Counted from the stretch's first letter, positions 1 through 11,814 are shown. The stretch is 34,095 nucleotides of DNA from Sperchopsis tessellata (GCA_033557685.1 JAWQRN010000211.1:1-34095); one strand, 5' to 3'. The notes: generated by a model not told the origin, from the letters alone. A program made the numbers and translations.

Positions 1-1
1 C

Positions 2-154
2 ATAGGACCAAGACGAAGGCCAAATGTCAGGTGGGATACAGAACTCAGAAGTTATTTGGGAGTCACGTGGATGAGAAGAACACACAACTGCGGTGAGTGG
101 AAGGAACTTAGAGAGGCCTATGTCCAGAAGTTGATGAATAACGGTAAATTATGA
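2..154 (+). pseudogene. C-terminal end of an RTE-like LINE polyprotein (partial)
   Basis: This open frame enters from outside the window and ends at TGA 152-154. The translation contains RRRPNVRW, then GVTWMRRTHNCGEWKELREAY, then VQKL near the end. That pattern (basic RP-x-RW, then W-M, then W-x-x-L-x-E-A-Y/F-V-Q) is the conserved tail of RTE-type non-LTR retrotransposon proteins carrying apurinic endonuclease and reverse transcriptase. Only the last 50 residues are visible, with no stop inside them. The stop runs straight into a TGA/ATG trinucleotide tract, as expected for RTE 3' ends, which often finish in a short microsatellite rather than poly(A). The clade assignment is inferred from this motif and tail only. 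Confidence 0.72.
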
Positions 155-171
155 TGATGGTGATGATGATG
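152..171 (+). repeat. ATG/GTG trinucleotide tail of the RTE-like LINE
   Basis: A run of TGA/ATG triplets with one GTG interruption lies immediately after the LINE stop codon. I read it as the microsatellite 3' tail of the element, so the LINE inserted in the plus orientation and ends at about 171. Confidence 0.6.
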
Positions 172-1870
172 AAATATATATGTATATAGTATGGATGCTT
201 TTGTTGATGTTGTATGGAGAAGATGACTTTCGAGTTTTATCCCGCTTGTGGCCATTGTTGTTTATGATGATTTGTTTTTAAGAACTAATTGTAGTGGACA
301 TTCGCACGAAAATACGTCAATTATTTCTCATGTTAAATTAAGAAAACATTAAAAACCGCTATGCATCTCAAATTATACAGTGGTTGTTAATAGCTATACC
401 AAATTTCATTTAAATACTTTTTATAAATAAAGCCCTAGTTTTGGTAATAACTTTATTTTGGTTTTAAGTGTACATTGTATTTTTGTACCAACCTTTCAAG
501 AAAGATTAACGATTCTAAGAATTTTTCATCCTTTAAAGATTCCATCAGTGTTTTATAGATAAAAGTTAAAATTAAAATTAGTACCCATTATATTACAATT
601 TAATCAATAATTTTAAATTTAAGAAATTGAGAGCATTTATAATCTAATAGCTATCAATACGGAAACGTGCTATTGTAGATCCAAACAAATTCAATTATCC
701 TTATAAGCCTTCGTATATATCAAAACGAATTTTCACCCAAGCATCTAACATGCGTAACCCAGTTTCTAAAGGTTTACAACTCAGTTTAAACATTTAAAAT
801 GCAATTTGTATCCGGTCCTCTTTAGAACAAACAGATGTTGGTGCATAAAAACAAAAAATGTCGTGTCTTAGCAACGTAAATTAATGATTATCTAGTAACA
901 CGATTACACGGACATGTTTTTATGGTGGGGTTAGTAAGCAATTTTTCAGGTATCCGCAATTGTGGATTTAATCAAAATTACGTAGTTAGTGTTCCATTTC
1001 ATATATGATTAACAAAGGGAAATATATGAGAGTATATCTTTGCCGTGTATAAACTGCCACCAACATACATGCTCACATCCATACATCTTTTCAATAGAAA
1101 ACAAGAACTGATAATTGTATCACTTCTGGCATAGTTCTAAAAGTGCGAATGTAAGATCCACGATTGTTGATCCAGTTGTCTAGCTGTCTAGATATGTTCC
1201 ATTTTGTCAAGAATTGGAGAAACAGATATGATAAATATTTCGAAAGATAAAATTTTGTATAAGTCAAATACTAGTGAAAAAAAATTGTGTCTCTCACAAT
1301 TTTGCTGTAAATAAATATGAAAAATAAGTTTTTATGCGAATTTTTCGAGGTATCAATATACATAGCGGATAGCTGTTTTCGTTATCTTGACAGCGATTAA
1401 CATTAAATAACAAGTTATAAACGCAAGCTCGCTTCGAAAATAATGCCCATTCGTATCATTCTGTCGGCGCATCATCCGATACGGCTATCTCTAACATACA
1501 AGTAAAAATAGTTTTCCATTGGTGGGTTTTGCGCAATGAAGTTTTGAAAACATTAACTCTATTTCTAGTTATTAAATTCAAAGTATTCAATTTCTAATTT
1601 ATCACATGTAATATACCATTGCTAGAATTACTAAAGCTGAAGATACAAATATCTACTATCTGTACGATTATTAAATTAATACTTACTTGTAGCTAACTTT
1701 TTATGGCTTTCCACTGAAATATGTCTTTAGATAAGATTACCCATTTTCTTTTAAACTAATCTCATCTTTTCAATTTAGAATTATATCTGAAAAAAATTTG
1801 GTTTTAACATCACATTCGCATTCTATTATTTTTAATTTTGAAATTCTGTCGTAATTGCTGCTCTTGGAAT
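172..1870. other. AT-rich spacer, nothing recognised
   Basis: No open frame with recognisable protein motifs and no structured RNA or clear repeat was seen here on either strand. Composition is AT-rich with frequent stops in all frames. Confidence 0.5.
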
Positions 1871-1872
1871 TA

Positions 1873-2190
1873 TTTTCGATTAATCGATACAATAATCCAT
1901 TAGTCGACGATTGACCACATAGAAAAAAATAATCGATGATCAATTATTTGATCATTCCATGATCGATTATATGATTAATCGATCCTTGATTATTTGATTG
2001 TACACATACAAAATTTATATACTTGGTATATAATAGAAATTCTGTGTTTTCCACATAAGAACGGAGATTTTGGTTACTATAATTATAATAAATAAAGCAT
2101 ACGCTTCAATTTTAAACTCTTAAACGGATGACAGATTATTTGATGAATCCAGGATCGACTATTTGATTCATCAATGATCGATTTTTTACT
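1873..2190. repeat. Clustered GATCGAT / ATTATTTGAT inverted repeats
   Basis: The stretch is dense in GATCGAT, TAATCGAT and ATTATTTGAT words on both strands. TCGATTAATCGA at 1876-1887 is a perfect 12-bp palindrome. GATCGATTA (1961-1969) and TAATCGATC (1976-1984) form a perfect 9-bp inverted repeat with a 6-bp spacer. TTGATGAATC (2140-2149) and GATTCATCAA (2165-2174) form a perfect 10-bp inverted repeat. Segments beginning near 1941 and 2132 look like two diverged copies of one roughly 50-bp unit. Similar subterminal ATCGATTA arrays occur in some hAT-type elements, but no terminal inverted repeat or 8-bp duplication is visible, so the origin is open. Confidence 0.45.
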
Positions 2191-4425
2191 AATAGAATAA
2201 TCTGTATAATCATATTAAGTGTAATAGACTTCCACAGTTAGTATTTGTATGAATGTTGTTTAATTTTGCCAACTGCATTAGTAACATTGTATTTACAAAA
2301 ACTAATTTCACTGCGGTATCTATCATAATTATGCCCCATAAGTATTAGTATTATTATAATGGTCGTTTTTTGTAATTATTAAAACTATTAAAAGCATTTC
2401 TTGTTAGTTACTGTAAACTAATTTTCAAGAGTTTATTTTTAAAAAAAGGAATTTTCTAACTTTCGTTTAATGTACTTTTAATTCCCTTGTATCAAAGAAA
2501 TAAGTAGTAATTTTCGTAATGATAATTGCAATATAAACTTCATATTCATTGCTAGTAGAAATACCTATTATAACGTATTACATCCTAACCAACAATCAAT
2601 GTGTAGTCGACACAATAAACTACGATTTTTCAATGAACTACTGGACTGCCTAGTAATAATAGGATACACTCTTTTTATTATTATAAGATGCCGTGGTACA
2701 TTTCAGAAACTCAATAGAAAAGTAAAACTCGTAGAAAATACAGTAGTAGTTTAAGCATACCATCAAGCCATACGCCACAAGCAAAGTCCATACAAAAATA
2801 TTTTCCTATCACTATCAATGCAAACTGCTATCTCATTTGCTATTTATTGAAGCTAGCTGTAAATTTAAAGCAGGACGACTTGTTATGATATCGTTACTGT
2901 AAATCATTCACAAACAATTGCTGAGGGAACAGTTAGGTCTATTAGAGAATCGTTACGATGCAATTTGAATCAATATCGTTTATGTAAATGTATATCATGT
3001 AAGTGTTGCCAACCACAAGAATACGAGGTTGGGGCACAGGCTATCAACTCTCAACTACCTGCTCCTTCTTGTTCCTTTCTTTGGTCAAATATTTACCATA
3101 TGTAGCCGTCTGGTTGTAATCCGATTCTTTGAACACTTGTTCGGATGTCTCTGACATTTACTAGATTTTCAGTGGCGTATTTAACTTAAATCAGGAATAT
3201 AATCACCACTGCATACAAAAAAATACTGCAATAAAAGGCAATTATCTGTGTAACTAATTTGTGTAATTACATGATAAAAAATGAGGAAAAAGTCCAAATT
3301 AGATGGTAGTTCTTACAATTTCCCATCCAGTTCCAAAGATTTAGTATAACTTAGCTTTACGTTCCGAAATATTTTTTCGATTTATCGATTCAATGCAATT
3401 TGTTTTAATTAAATTGTTCACTTTACTCCAAAATAATACTTTATAAATGTTAATAAAAATTGAGATAAAGAAATATTCATAATCACACTTGAAAGTCCTT
3501 ATTTTCTTGTATCTTATGAAATTAAAAAAGGTGAACAGATTCAACAAAAACAGCTTGTTTAATTTCTCATACAGTAATCAATTTCTGGGTTCTTATCCCC
3601 TTCTTCAGGACACAAACTTTTTGGGTTACCGGATTATTGTAGTTTTTACTTTTTTATGCTTATTCTCTCTACTACTTTCCTCGTTTTTATGCTTATTAAC
3701 AAAACTATGTTCCTATCAACTTGCTTCGAGTTAATTACTTTTTCGATTCATTTTTTTCAATTACAATTACACAATTCTAAAATAATGTCTCTTCGCCGCG
3801 CTTTATCTATTTTTCTTACAAATTCTGTTGCTTTTCATCACAAGTGGTTGTTAAAAATAGTGTGAAATTGAAAGTAATGAAGAGAAACAAACGCTGTGAA
3901 TAATTACAAGATCACATATAAAATTTTTGCGTGAGACAGAAGCAAATTAATTGAAGCAATACTAGCATATGTATGAGGTTTCTTTGATTAGTTATGACCA
4001 CATAGTATTTATGCTGAATTCGACATACTTTTGCCATACGCAATCTGAAACACATTTTAGATAAAGATCATGTAATTATTATCTACTATGCTTTTGCGTA
4101 TTGCCCTATTAAATACAATCACTAATATTAGAAATTAAAATTCTACAAAAATGGCTGATTGGGTTGATATACTCTATTGCTGTCATCATATCACCCAGTG
4201 TTTTTGTCGAAGAATGTCTTGTCTATCAGTAATGTATTCATTTTTGGAGTGCTCATTGTTTAGAATCCGTTTGGCATTTTATTTCCAACCACATTATTAT
4301 TTCTTGTTGCAAAATTTGCTAAACATAAAATGTTTGGCTATTAATAAAACATAAACATATTTGTTTTGACTAATATAGTACAAAATGGTAGACATACATC
4401 AATGTACATGTATTTATATTCTTTT
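2191..4425. other. AT-rich spacer, nothing recognised
   Basis: Several short open frames near 3340-3870 and 4151-4354 encode low-complexity F/L/Y/I-rich peptides typical of chance translation of AT-rich DNA. No element or gene was identified. Confidence 0.45.
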
Positions 4426-4655
4426 ATTTGTATATTTAACATCAGCCTATTTCTGCTGCTACGGCGAATCATCAATGCCTGGGATTAGGCTACCACACAA
4501 AATTTTGTCGCATCCAGTGTTCCAACTAGAATTGGATTTGTTTACGTGCACGTGATCATCATTTACCTACAATACGCATGGCCCATAGTTTTACGTCAAT
4601 CGCGTACGACCAGCAACACAAAGAGTGTTCCCTAATCACAAATCACTCGAGAACT
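4426..4655 (-). mobile_element. tRNA-derived SINE, copy 1 (degenerate, head lost)
   Basis: This segment aligns along its length with 21275-21490. Shared blocks are GGGATTAGGCT, GCATCCAGTGTT / ACATCCAGTGTT, TTTACGTGCACGTG, TTTACCTACAATA, TTTTACGTC and TTCCCTAATCAC. Roughly three quarters of positions match by eye. The second copy shows that the family is a tRNA-headed SINE read on the minus strand, with its tail at the low-coordinate side. In this copy the head is eroded: beyond about 4640 only a faint trace of the B box (actcgagaactc) remains and no A box is visible. No target-site duplication was found. Confidence 0.7.
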
Positions 4656-6993
4656 CACAAAAAACATTCTGTAATCACTGATATCACTCGCTTCAAGAGT
4701 GTGCGCATTGATCAAAGGTAACAGACTCCCACGATTCTTATCTATAGGAAAGTGTTGCATGGGACTTTTAAAGGCCTACTCGGTCATATCATACATTTAT
4801 AGTTAAGTCAATTTATTGATTTATTATGGATCACCCAATTCAATCCTCATCTCCATTCTGTTTATAGTTAAGGATTGGCTTATGCGGCACAATTACATTT
4901 GGGTGGTTGATATCGAATGTAGGATATTAAGGAGTTAGAGGATCCTTAAAGCTATTTGAAATTAAAACCAAGCCTTAAAAATCTCCCTTACAACAGCTGA
5001 TGAAACGTCGAAATTGTAAACAGATAATACCAGGAAACTTAAATAAATTCTCGTCGCTCTCCATAAAAGTGTATCATGTCTCTAGATAGTGTTGATAAAT
5101 TTATTGAATTTGTATAGCTTTGACCAAGAATATTAATAGTTTTACTATATTTTTATATATATTATGCCCCCTCCATACAAATAGTAGTAGATAATAATCT
5201 TGACGACATGTTAAGAATATTATTAATAAAATGAATCAGGCATGATACAATTTTCCATCTGGAAAAACTGCTTCGTATCACATATACATATCTGACTTGT
5301 ATATTACGAGGTGTGTTTACACACATTGTATGGCCGCAGTTTCCTCACAAAGATTTAGGTATGAAAGGAATCGTAAAGCTTTCTGGAAACGAACGACACA
5401 TAAACTTGGAAATCGTTCTTTTGTGTCATTTTTTAGAAAGGTTAGTGCCTTCTCTGCCTTTGTAGTATGAATATACTGTTTCAACATTGTGTCTATAATT
5501 TTGACTTTATCCTGAAAATTGAATAATGTTTATGAAACTATCACACTTAGACCGATGAAAACTCAAATTAAATTCAGTATTGAAAATGATTCTACAATAC
5601 GATAGCGTGTTAGGGATAGCTTTTATTTCTCTGCAGAATACGGTAAACATGATTATACAGATTCTACATGCATGTGTTATTAAGCTCTAGTGACAAATAT
5701 CGGGTGTCAAGTTTGATTTCCTGGAGCAGTGACTCTTTTATTTAGAAAACATTTTGATGCACTCGATAACGAGTTTTCGTCGTGCTGCTTTTCTTTACGG
5801 GACCCTGTTCCCCTCTGTCTTTGTCACAAATACCAACGGCATTGGTTTTTGCAGAAACGGTAGTAAATCTTTTATTATATCAAACGATTTCAGAAAAACA
5901 TATTTAACAGACCCTTTTATTTAGCAGTGATATTTCAGTTCTAAAATGTTTGCCCTTATTCATGTTCCTTTTTTTTCTGCACCAATTTTGTACACAATGA
6001 GAATGCAAGGAGTTCTGCAGATCATAAGATGACGGATTATAAACGTTTTCAAAGAGATCCTGTCTGTCTCCGATATTTTTTTATTGTAGTTATATTCCGT
6101 TTTATATTCCAGGGTAAATGAGCTTTATTTTATTGTAGTGTATGCCTTTTCAGAATTGCGGTGCAGTTATAATTTGTCAGACGCTCTTTAAGAACTGTAA
6201 AATGACGATATTTAACACACTATTGCAAGGGATGTTTTCAAAGCGAGTGAGCCAAAAATATTGATCAGTACTCGGCAGTTCCATTCGGAGGAATATTGTA
6301 GAACATAGGAGAACAGGGCCTTCCAACGATTAGTCCAACGATTAGTCTTCGTTTTCAAGTCTTTGATAAATTGACGGTGTTCCTCCACACTCTTAATTTA
6401 GACTCTCACTAAATTCTTCATCATTTTCATGGTGTCGCACCTGAAATTAGCTTCATATGGTTCAATATCATCTTGAACAAAAACATACTTGAGCGTAATT
6501 ATACAAGTGATAGTTTCGGTAAAAATTTTCAGTAATAGTTTTATATTGTTAAAGCAAATAGACGAATGGCGACTGTTTTAACAAAGAACAGCACGACTAT
6601 AGTGTGAAGTATATATGACAAAATGTATTTGTCTAATCAAATTCCTGAAAATAAACCTAACCAACAAAATTTAGAAATTTAATAATAACAGCTTATATTC
6701 TTAACTCTTTTCATCTTCAAATATCAGCAGCAAAAATGTCTGATGTAATATTTTAGCAATTTTATGTAATCACAGCAGCTGTAAATATTCTTACGGTAAT
6801 AAAATAGATACCATAACTAAATAACATCTTTATGAAAATAATGTTGAATGTTGGTTGGAATAATACGTGACAGTTGTAACCCGCATACCCTAAATGAAAG
6901 TTGGTTTACTTGATATCTCGTCTCGTCAGATGATATAAATAGGCTGGAAACTACTTGCATCTATTTTACACCAGACAAATATAAAACTTAAGT
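4656..6993. other. AT-rich spacer, nothing firmly recognised
   Basis: No coding motif was found on either strand. ACGAGGTGTGTTTACACAC near 5307-5325 recalls the ends of some mariner elements, but no partner end or transposase lies nearby. CTGATGAAACGTCGAAAT near 4996 resembles a hammerhead core but has no stem II. Confidence 0.4.
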
Positions 6994-7066
6994 CAGTACG
7001 TAGACTTCCACGGCCACAGTAAATATCTTCAGGTTTTCCGGGAGATAGCCGTTTGTTGGCTTTTGT
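6994..7066. mobile_element. Foldback element, single arm (half copy)
   Basis: From CAGTACGTAGACTTCCACG to GGCTTTTGT this matches, almost base for base, the reverse complement of the outer flank and right arm of the foldback element at 12276-12438. It starts exactly at the same terminal CAGTACG, so that boundary is probably the true element end. It stops before the loop, so the second arm is missing. The neighbouring 33-34 bp tandem repeat begins 16 bp downstream. Confidence 0.75.
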
Positions 7067-7081
7067 AATTATTAAGACACA

Positions 7082-7216
7082 TAGCTCTTAAAAGTGCTAA
7101 TTAAACATTGCCATGCAGCTCTGAAAAGTGCTAGTTGTAGGTGCCGACCAGCTCTATAAATTGATAATAATAGAATAACATGTAGCTCTCACAGGTGCTA
7201 GTCAAAAATCACTTTA
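7082..7216 (+). repeat. Tandem repeat, about four units of 33-34 bp
   Basis: Units start at 7082, 7116, 7149 and 7183, a spacing of 34, 33 and 34 bp. Each begins with (T/C)AGCTCT; units 1, 2 and 4 continue with an AAAGTGCTA- or AGGTGCTA-like core, and unit 3 is the most diverged. The last unit runs into the Gypsy integrase relic that starts at 7198, so the array may belong to the edge of that element or be older DNA at its insertion point. Confidence 0.6.
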
Positions 7217-7482
7217 TTCAGGGTCTTTTTGACTCCAAAATGTCCTCCAGACAAACCATCATGGGGTTCTCTCGGGACCTCGGAAATTCTCACTCTTGGG
7301 AGCACCAACTGCATAGTCATAACTCTTCCATCGGAATTTTCAAAGGCGCGTTTCAGATGTCCATTTTCCATCTTTACGGCTGAGTTGTGGTCAGATATTT
7401 CTCCCCATTGGGTACGTCGTCCTTCTTTCTTCCATCGATAGATTGGTCCAATCTCTGGATCATATTTTTGGTCAGTTTGCAC
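7198..7482 (-). pseudogene. Ty3/Gypsy integrase N-terminal zinc-binding (H2C2) region
   Basis: The minus-strand translation reads YDPEIGPIYRWKKEG, then a hydrophilic linker, VTMQLV-like MTMQLVLPRVR, then HDGLSGGHFGVKKTLNKV. This is the spacer after RNase H plus the start of the H2C2 zinc finger of Ty3/Gypsy integrase: the H-x(n)-GHFG-x-x-KT signature. Integrase inserts the cDNA into the host genome. The frame runs without a stop for 94 codons, but the remaining integrase (second zinc half and DDE core) is absent because the element stops at about 7198. It follows the protease relic at once, without any reverse transcriptase or RNase H between. Confidence 0.85.
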
Positions 7483-7487
7483 CTTGT

Positions 7488-7765
7488 CAGTATTCCAAAC
7501 ATCTGGGCGATGGTCAGATTCACTGGTTTGGTTTCAGTGTCGACAGTAAATTTACACTGTCTAGCTCCTATATCACCTTCCATTATTGAGCTGTTCTTCT
7601 GGTGCTCTATATATGGAATCTTAAGGTTTTCCTTCGATTTCGCCAGCGTTCGCCCCTTAACGTTGGCAGTATTTAGTTTCCCTGGTTCTATTTTTCCATC
7701 TTATGCGGCACTTTGCTCATATATGCCCTTCCTTTCCACAACTATAGCATTTGATTTTTCTTCCT
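7488..7765 (-). pseudogene. Gypsy nucleocapsid zinc knuckle and protease start
   Basis: A CCHC zinc knuckle, C-YS-C-GKEG-H-x4-C, lies at 7708-7749 on the minus strand, with one in-frame stop (TGA) inside it. Downstream on that strand comes GARQCKFTVDTETK (about 7520-7580), which fits the region around the aspartic protease active site (normally DTGA); the catalytic motif is no longer intact. After a few more codons the sequence switches to the RNase H-integrase linker at about 7485. Nucleocapsid binds genomic RNA and the protease matures the polyprotein. The join is an internal deletion of nearly all of reverse transcriptase and RNase H. Confidence 0.75.
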
Positions 7766-7799
7766 TCTGATCGGGCAACCATTGCATTTACATTTTACT

Positions 7800-8290
7800 C
7801 ACTCTCATCTTCGATTACTTCACGAAGTTTAGAAGTAGAACGAGTCGCTTTATAAGCTACTTTTAAATTTCAGAGCTGTTCCAACAAGTCTTATGACTGC
7901 CAGTTTGGATTGCCAGGGCCATCTGTGGGTCATCTAGGCCATTTGTAAAAGCCTGCACTATTATCATAGCTAGGGCATCTTCTGGAAGGTTTCCATAAGT
8001 TAATCTTGCCAATGTTTCTATTTCTGCGACATATTCCTAGATACATTTCTGTTCTTCTTTTTCTTTAAGCCGAGCTACGCTAGGTACACAGGTTTCATAT
8101 GGTTATCTCCAAACCGAAACTCCAAGGGTTTTGACAATTCTTGAATGTTACGTCTTAACTGCACTGGAACATTAGGCAAGACCTGAAGAGCCGTTCCTTG
8201 TAGGGACATTGTCAGGTGGTTATCTTGTCCGCTTCGTCCTAGTTGTTGTACATAGCAAATGCATATGATTGGAATTGAGAATTTTTGCAA
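7800..8290 (-). pseudogene. Ty3/Gypsy gag (capsid) relic
   Basis: The minus strand reads LGRSGQDNHLTMSLQGTAL, QVLPNVP, QELSKPLEFRFGD and HMKPVYLA, then after a frame change EYVAEIETLARLTYGNLP, EDALAMIIVQAFTNGLDDP and QMALAI. These are characteristic of the retrotransposon Gag capsid domain (major homology-like segment Q-E-L-x-K-x-L-x-x-R-F-G-D). Gag forms the virus-like particle. A stop follows VYLA at about 8075, and another lies before EYVAEIE. No LTR or primer-binding site could be identified upstream of about 8290, so the 5' end is missing or too diverged. Confidence 0.85.
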
Positions 8291-8339
8291 AAAAAGCGCT
8301 TATAATGGCTTGTTTATCTAAGCAAATAAAAGAGTTATT

Positions 8340-9330
8340 TTGCTTGAAAAAAGATTAGCAATTGCGAAGAAGATTAGGGCATGCGATATTAAATCTAAGA
8401 TGTATGGAGGTCTGCACAGCAGGTGACTGGCCGGAATTCGGTGAATTCGTAGAAATGCGCCAAGGGGCTATGATGGCCGTGAGATTATCGATGGTAGGCT
8501 TTTGGCCTATATGTTTGTGGATTATTTTGATATACAATCTTGTGCACTGGATAACGGGCATTTCTTTCATCCTTTTCCTCTGTCACTGTACCTGAAATTC
8601 GCAGCAAAATACACCATCTTAAAAATAGTAGTTCTTTTGGTCATGATGACATTCCTGTTTCTGTTCTTAAGCATTGTAAAAATGTTATTTCGGCTCTTCT
8701 TACTAACCGAATTAATTCGTCGTTTGAATCAGATAGTATTAAAATTATCCAGGATTATTCCCATTTTAAAAAAGAAATAAATAATTATCGTCCACCTGCA
8801 CTGTCTCCTACCATGTTCAAGATATTTTAAAAGCCCTTGAAAACCTGTATAGAAGAATTTCTTCAAAGGGATGGCTTATTTTCGGCCTGTCAGCACGGTT
8901 TCCGCCAAAGCAGGTCAACTGAGTCGGCTATCTGTTGAAAATGTATATGCTAACTTCAATAGTGGGTGGCTCACTGCACTGTTGATATGTTATCTAAACA
9001 AGGCGTTAGATTTTGTTGACCATGCACTACTGCTGGAAAAGCTGGAAAGATATGGAGTGCGTAGAGTTTTTCTGGAGTAGTTTTCTTTTTACCTGAAAAC
9101 AAACTCCAGTTTGTATCACTTTATGTAAATATTTATACAGGGGCGTCTCAGGGCTCCATATTGGGTCCATTGTTTTTCTATTTGTTTATAAAAGATTAAC
9201 CTGAATGTGCTACAACTAAATTGGCAATTTACGCCGATGACTCAAATATTGTGTTTTTTTGCTGAAAATGCACATGGTCTCGGTGAAAAGGCTAGAGCTG
9301 TATTTACCTTTAACACATTTCCGTAGCTTT
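8340..9330 (+). mobile_element. CR1/Jockey-like LINE, reverse transcriptase relic
   Basis: The plus strand carries, in order, pre-RT residues FVDYFDIQSCALDNGHFFHP (about 8510-8570), SSSFGHDDIPVSVLKHCKN (about 8630-8690), KKEINNYRP (about 8770-8795), IEEFLQRDGLFSACQHGF followed by RQSRSTESAI (about 8850-8930), DFVDHALLLEKLERYGVR (about 9010-9065), GASQGSILGPLFF (about 9140-9180) and LAIYADDSNIVF (about 9220-9255). These are fingers-palm motifs of a CR1/Jockey-superfamily reverse transcriptase, including the YADD catalytic centre. The match fades after AENAHGLGEKARAVF near 9320. Stops (for example TAA after MFKIF and TGA after AIC) and several frame changes show that it is dead. No 3' tail was found. 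Confidence 0.88.
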
Positions 9331-11814
9331 TCAATATTTGAGATGATCTAGAATAAATGCAACTACTTCATTCGTAAATATGGTTCAGCACACCGACTAA
9401 GAGGATGGGGAGATATTTCAGGAAGTTTGATTAGATTTAAGAAATGCAGTTGGCTAGGCTTCGCACCAGCCCGTGATTAGCATTAAACTTTTGTTGATCT
9501 GGGTTGGTATTAAAATGATTTTATTTAGCTAACAGGAAATAAGTGTATGAATAGCGGGATATAGTAGTAGTGATAAACTTTTTAAAATAAGAGTATATAG
9601 CAAGGCTCTATCCTACTCCAGAATTATCATATGGCAGCTTTGTCTAGAGTGTTGAACTTGCTACGAGTGATTTTATCAGAAAAGTTAGAGTCGCACTCAA
9701 GTGGGGTTAAACCTCTCTACAAGCGATTTGCTTTAAATTTAAAATAATATCACTACACTACAACATATGTTTTCCTATAACGTAACAGAACCTGCGTACA
9801 AAGTTGACAAAGAAATTGAGAATAGTTAACTTACACAAGTATCAAAAATGCAAAGGTTATACTGATATTTAAACAGCTGATATTTTATTAAGCAAAAACG
9901 TAAGCAACACAACATTTACATGATAAATTTTGCTAAAATTAGCCATTGTATATTAATAAAAATAGTCTTCTATAAAACTTTCCCCCGGAAACCTGCCTCA
10001 GACCACGTATAAATTTTATCTGGGTGATATTATCAAAACGGCTTTTTTGTATGTTTATATTTTCGTCTTTTCCACACGGAAACGTATTTAAAATGACGTA
10101 CAAAAAGTTCTGTAAATAATTGCCTCGACGAAACAATGAAAATAATAATTCGTTCCTAATTATATGTTTATATAATTTTTGAGGTACTAATTTTTTAATA
10201 ACGCGTTAATTTACATAATTTTGTAGACAAATTTTAGGATATCTCCATAAAAAAGGTAAAATATCAAATCACAATCAGGCTTCTCCGTCCACAAAGTACG
10301 ACTAATTCATAATAATAATTATCATAAAGTGTCAGGGGAGCATTGTAATTTAATCTGTTATCTAAGGAATGTGGGACTTTTGACTAACTCACCTGCCCAT
10401 GTTTATATCCTTATATAATACTATAAAAGACCCTTCTCTGCGTGGTGGTAGAAATTTGACTCTCAAAGGTCTTTACGTCTTACTGAACAGGACCGGGTTC
10501 TTAGAATTGTGATATATTTTATTTACGTTGACGTACACTAGATTTGTATTTAAACATACTTATATCTTATTTTTAATTTATAAACTAAACTAAACTGGTT
10601 TAATAATTCAAGAAAATTAGTCGGAATGTATCTTGTTTTTATGTCGACATCTCTTTCCGCATCATATGTTCTTATTTCAAGTTAATTATCGTGAGCAACT
10701 TAACGTAATATATAAATATAACTTAGCTTTTTGATTTCATTTTCCATATGTCCATATTCGAAACCATGTTATAGTTCGATCCATACACGATTGTCTGTAA
10801 GTATCTTTAGTACACTCAAATATTCAATAATTTACCTTGTATGGAATCTACGCAGATTTTGTTATACAACCTGTAGCCGAAGAACCATTCATTAACCGCA
10901 TAGTTGTAGCGAATGCATATCCTTAACGAACTATCAACACGTGCATGGAGCGGATACGTGTTTATTTATTTTGCAATGTGATTCTAAATCTGGCATGCAA
11001 TTACCTGTAATGTAGTTTCATAGTCGTTGAACTCCATTTTATGACTTTGCTCATGATTTAAATTGAAACTTTCAGATGGATTTCTGTTCGTCAAGTAAAG
11101 TTTTAAAACTCCTGAGTGCTTACTTATCATTTTAAAAGTTTCCAGTCTAAATAAACTTCGAGGATATAATTACGTTTGCGGGATCTAAACGTACAATAAG
11201 AAGAAAAACGCATGTCACAGTTGTTTAAGTGGTGCAACGGTAAATATAAGTTAGTTTTAAATTGCGGCTGGACTGGCGTGCGCTAGATGCTCTCGTCCGC
11301 TCTTAGAAACGTGTTCGCCAACCTTATTACACACATTAGCAAAAACCAAAACAATAATTTTTTTAATGGTGAGCGCTTGCAGTCCAGGTACTACATTAAA
11401 TACATATCCTCATGTATTCAGTAATAATCATAAGCTGCCTTTAGACTTTTTACAATTTTCTTAACGTTCGCTTGCATATTAGATTTTAAATAGTTTAAAA
11501 TATTTTTTATGTAAATATTTTCTTATTTCGTTCCAACTACTCTGCTTTTATTTTTTATGGCAGATACAAAGTTTTACATTAAATATAGTTATAGGGACAA
11601 CGTAACACAAAGTTAAGACAAGAAAGAAAAACTCATCTGAAAAATATTGAAACTCTAAAATAGTTTAAGAAAATAACACAATATATACCATTACATAAAT
11701 TTACTGAGTAAAAATAGCATAAATCTAAAACAGAATGACAAAAAAAAAACAACCACAACGAGCGCTGATTCATAAAATAATGAGTATGTATGGAAAGTGT
11801 CGATAACATGGGAT
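9331..11814. other. AT-rich spacer, nothing recognised
   Basis: No protein motif, RNA gene or repeat unit was identified. The stretch near 10410-10500 and a GC-richer patch at about 11260-11335 stand out slightly in composition but match nothing I can name. Confidence 0.4.

Noticed and set aside
4990..5020. CTGATGAAACGTCGAAAT as a hammerhead core
   Set aside because: Only six bases separate the two boxes and they cannot form stem II; the flanks do not pair as stem I.
5305..5330. ACGAGGTGTGTTTAC as a mariner terminal repeat
   Set aside because: No inverted partner and no mariner transposase motif within several kilobases.
7229..7770. Plus-strand open frames of 70 and 127 codons
   Set aside because: Antisense shadows of the Gypsy integrase, protease and nucleocapsid on the minus strand.
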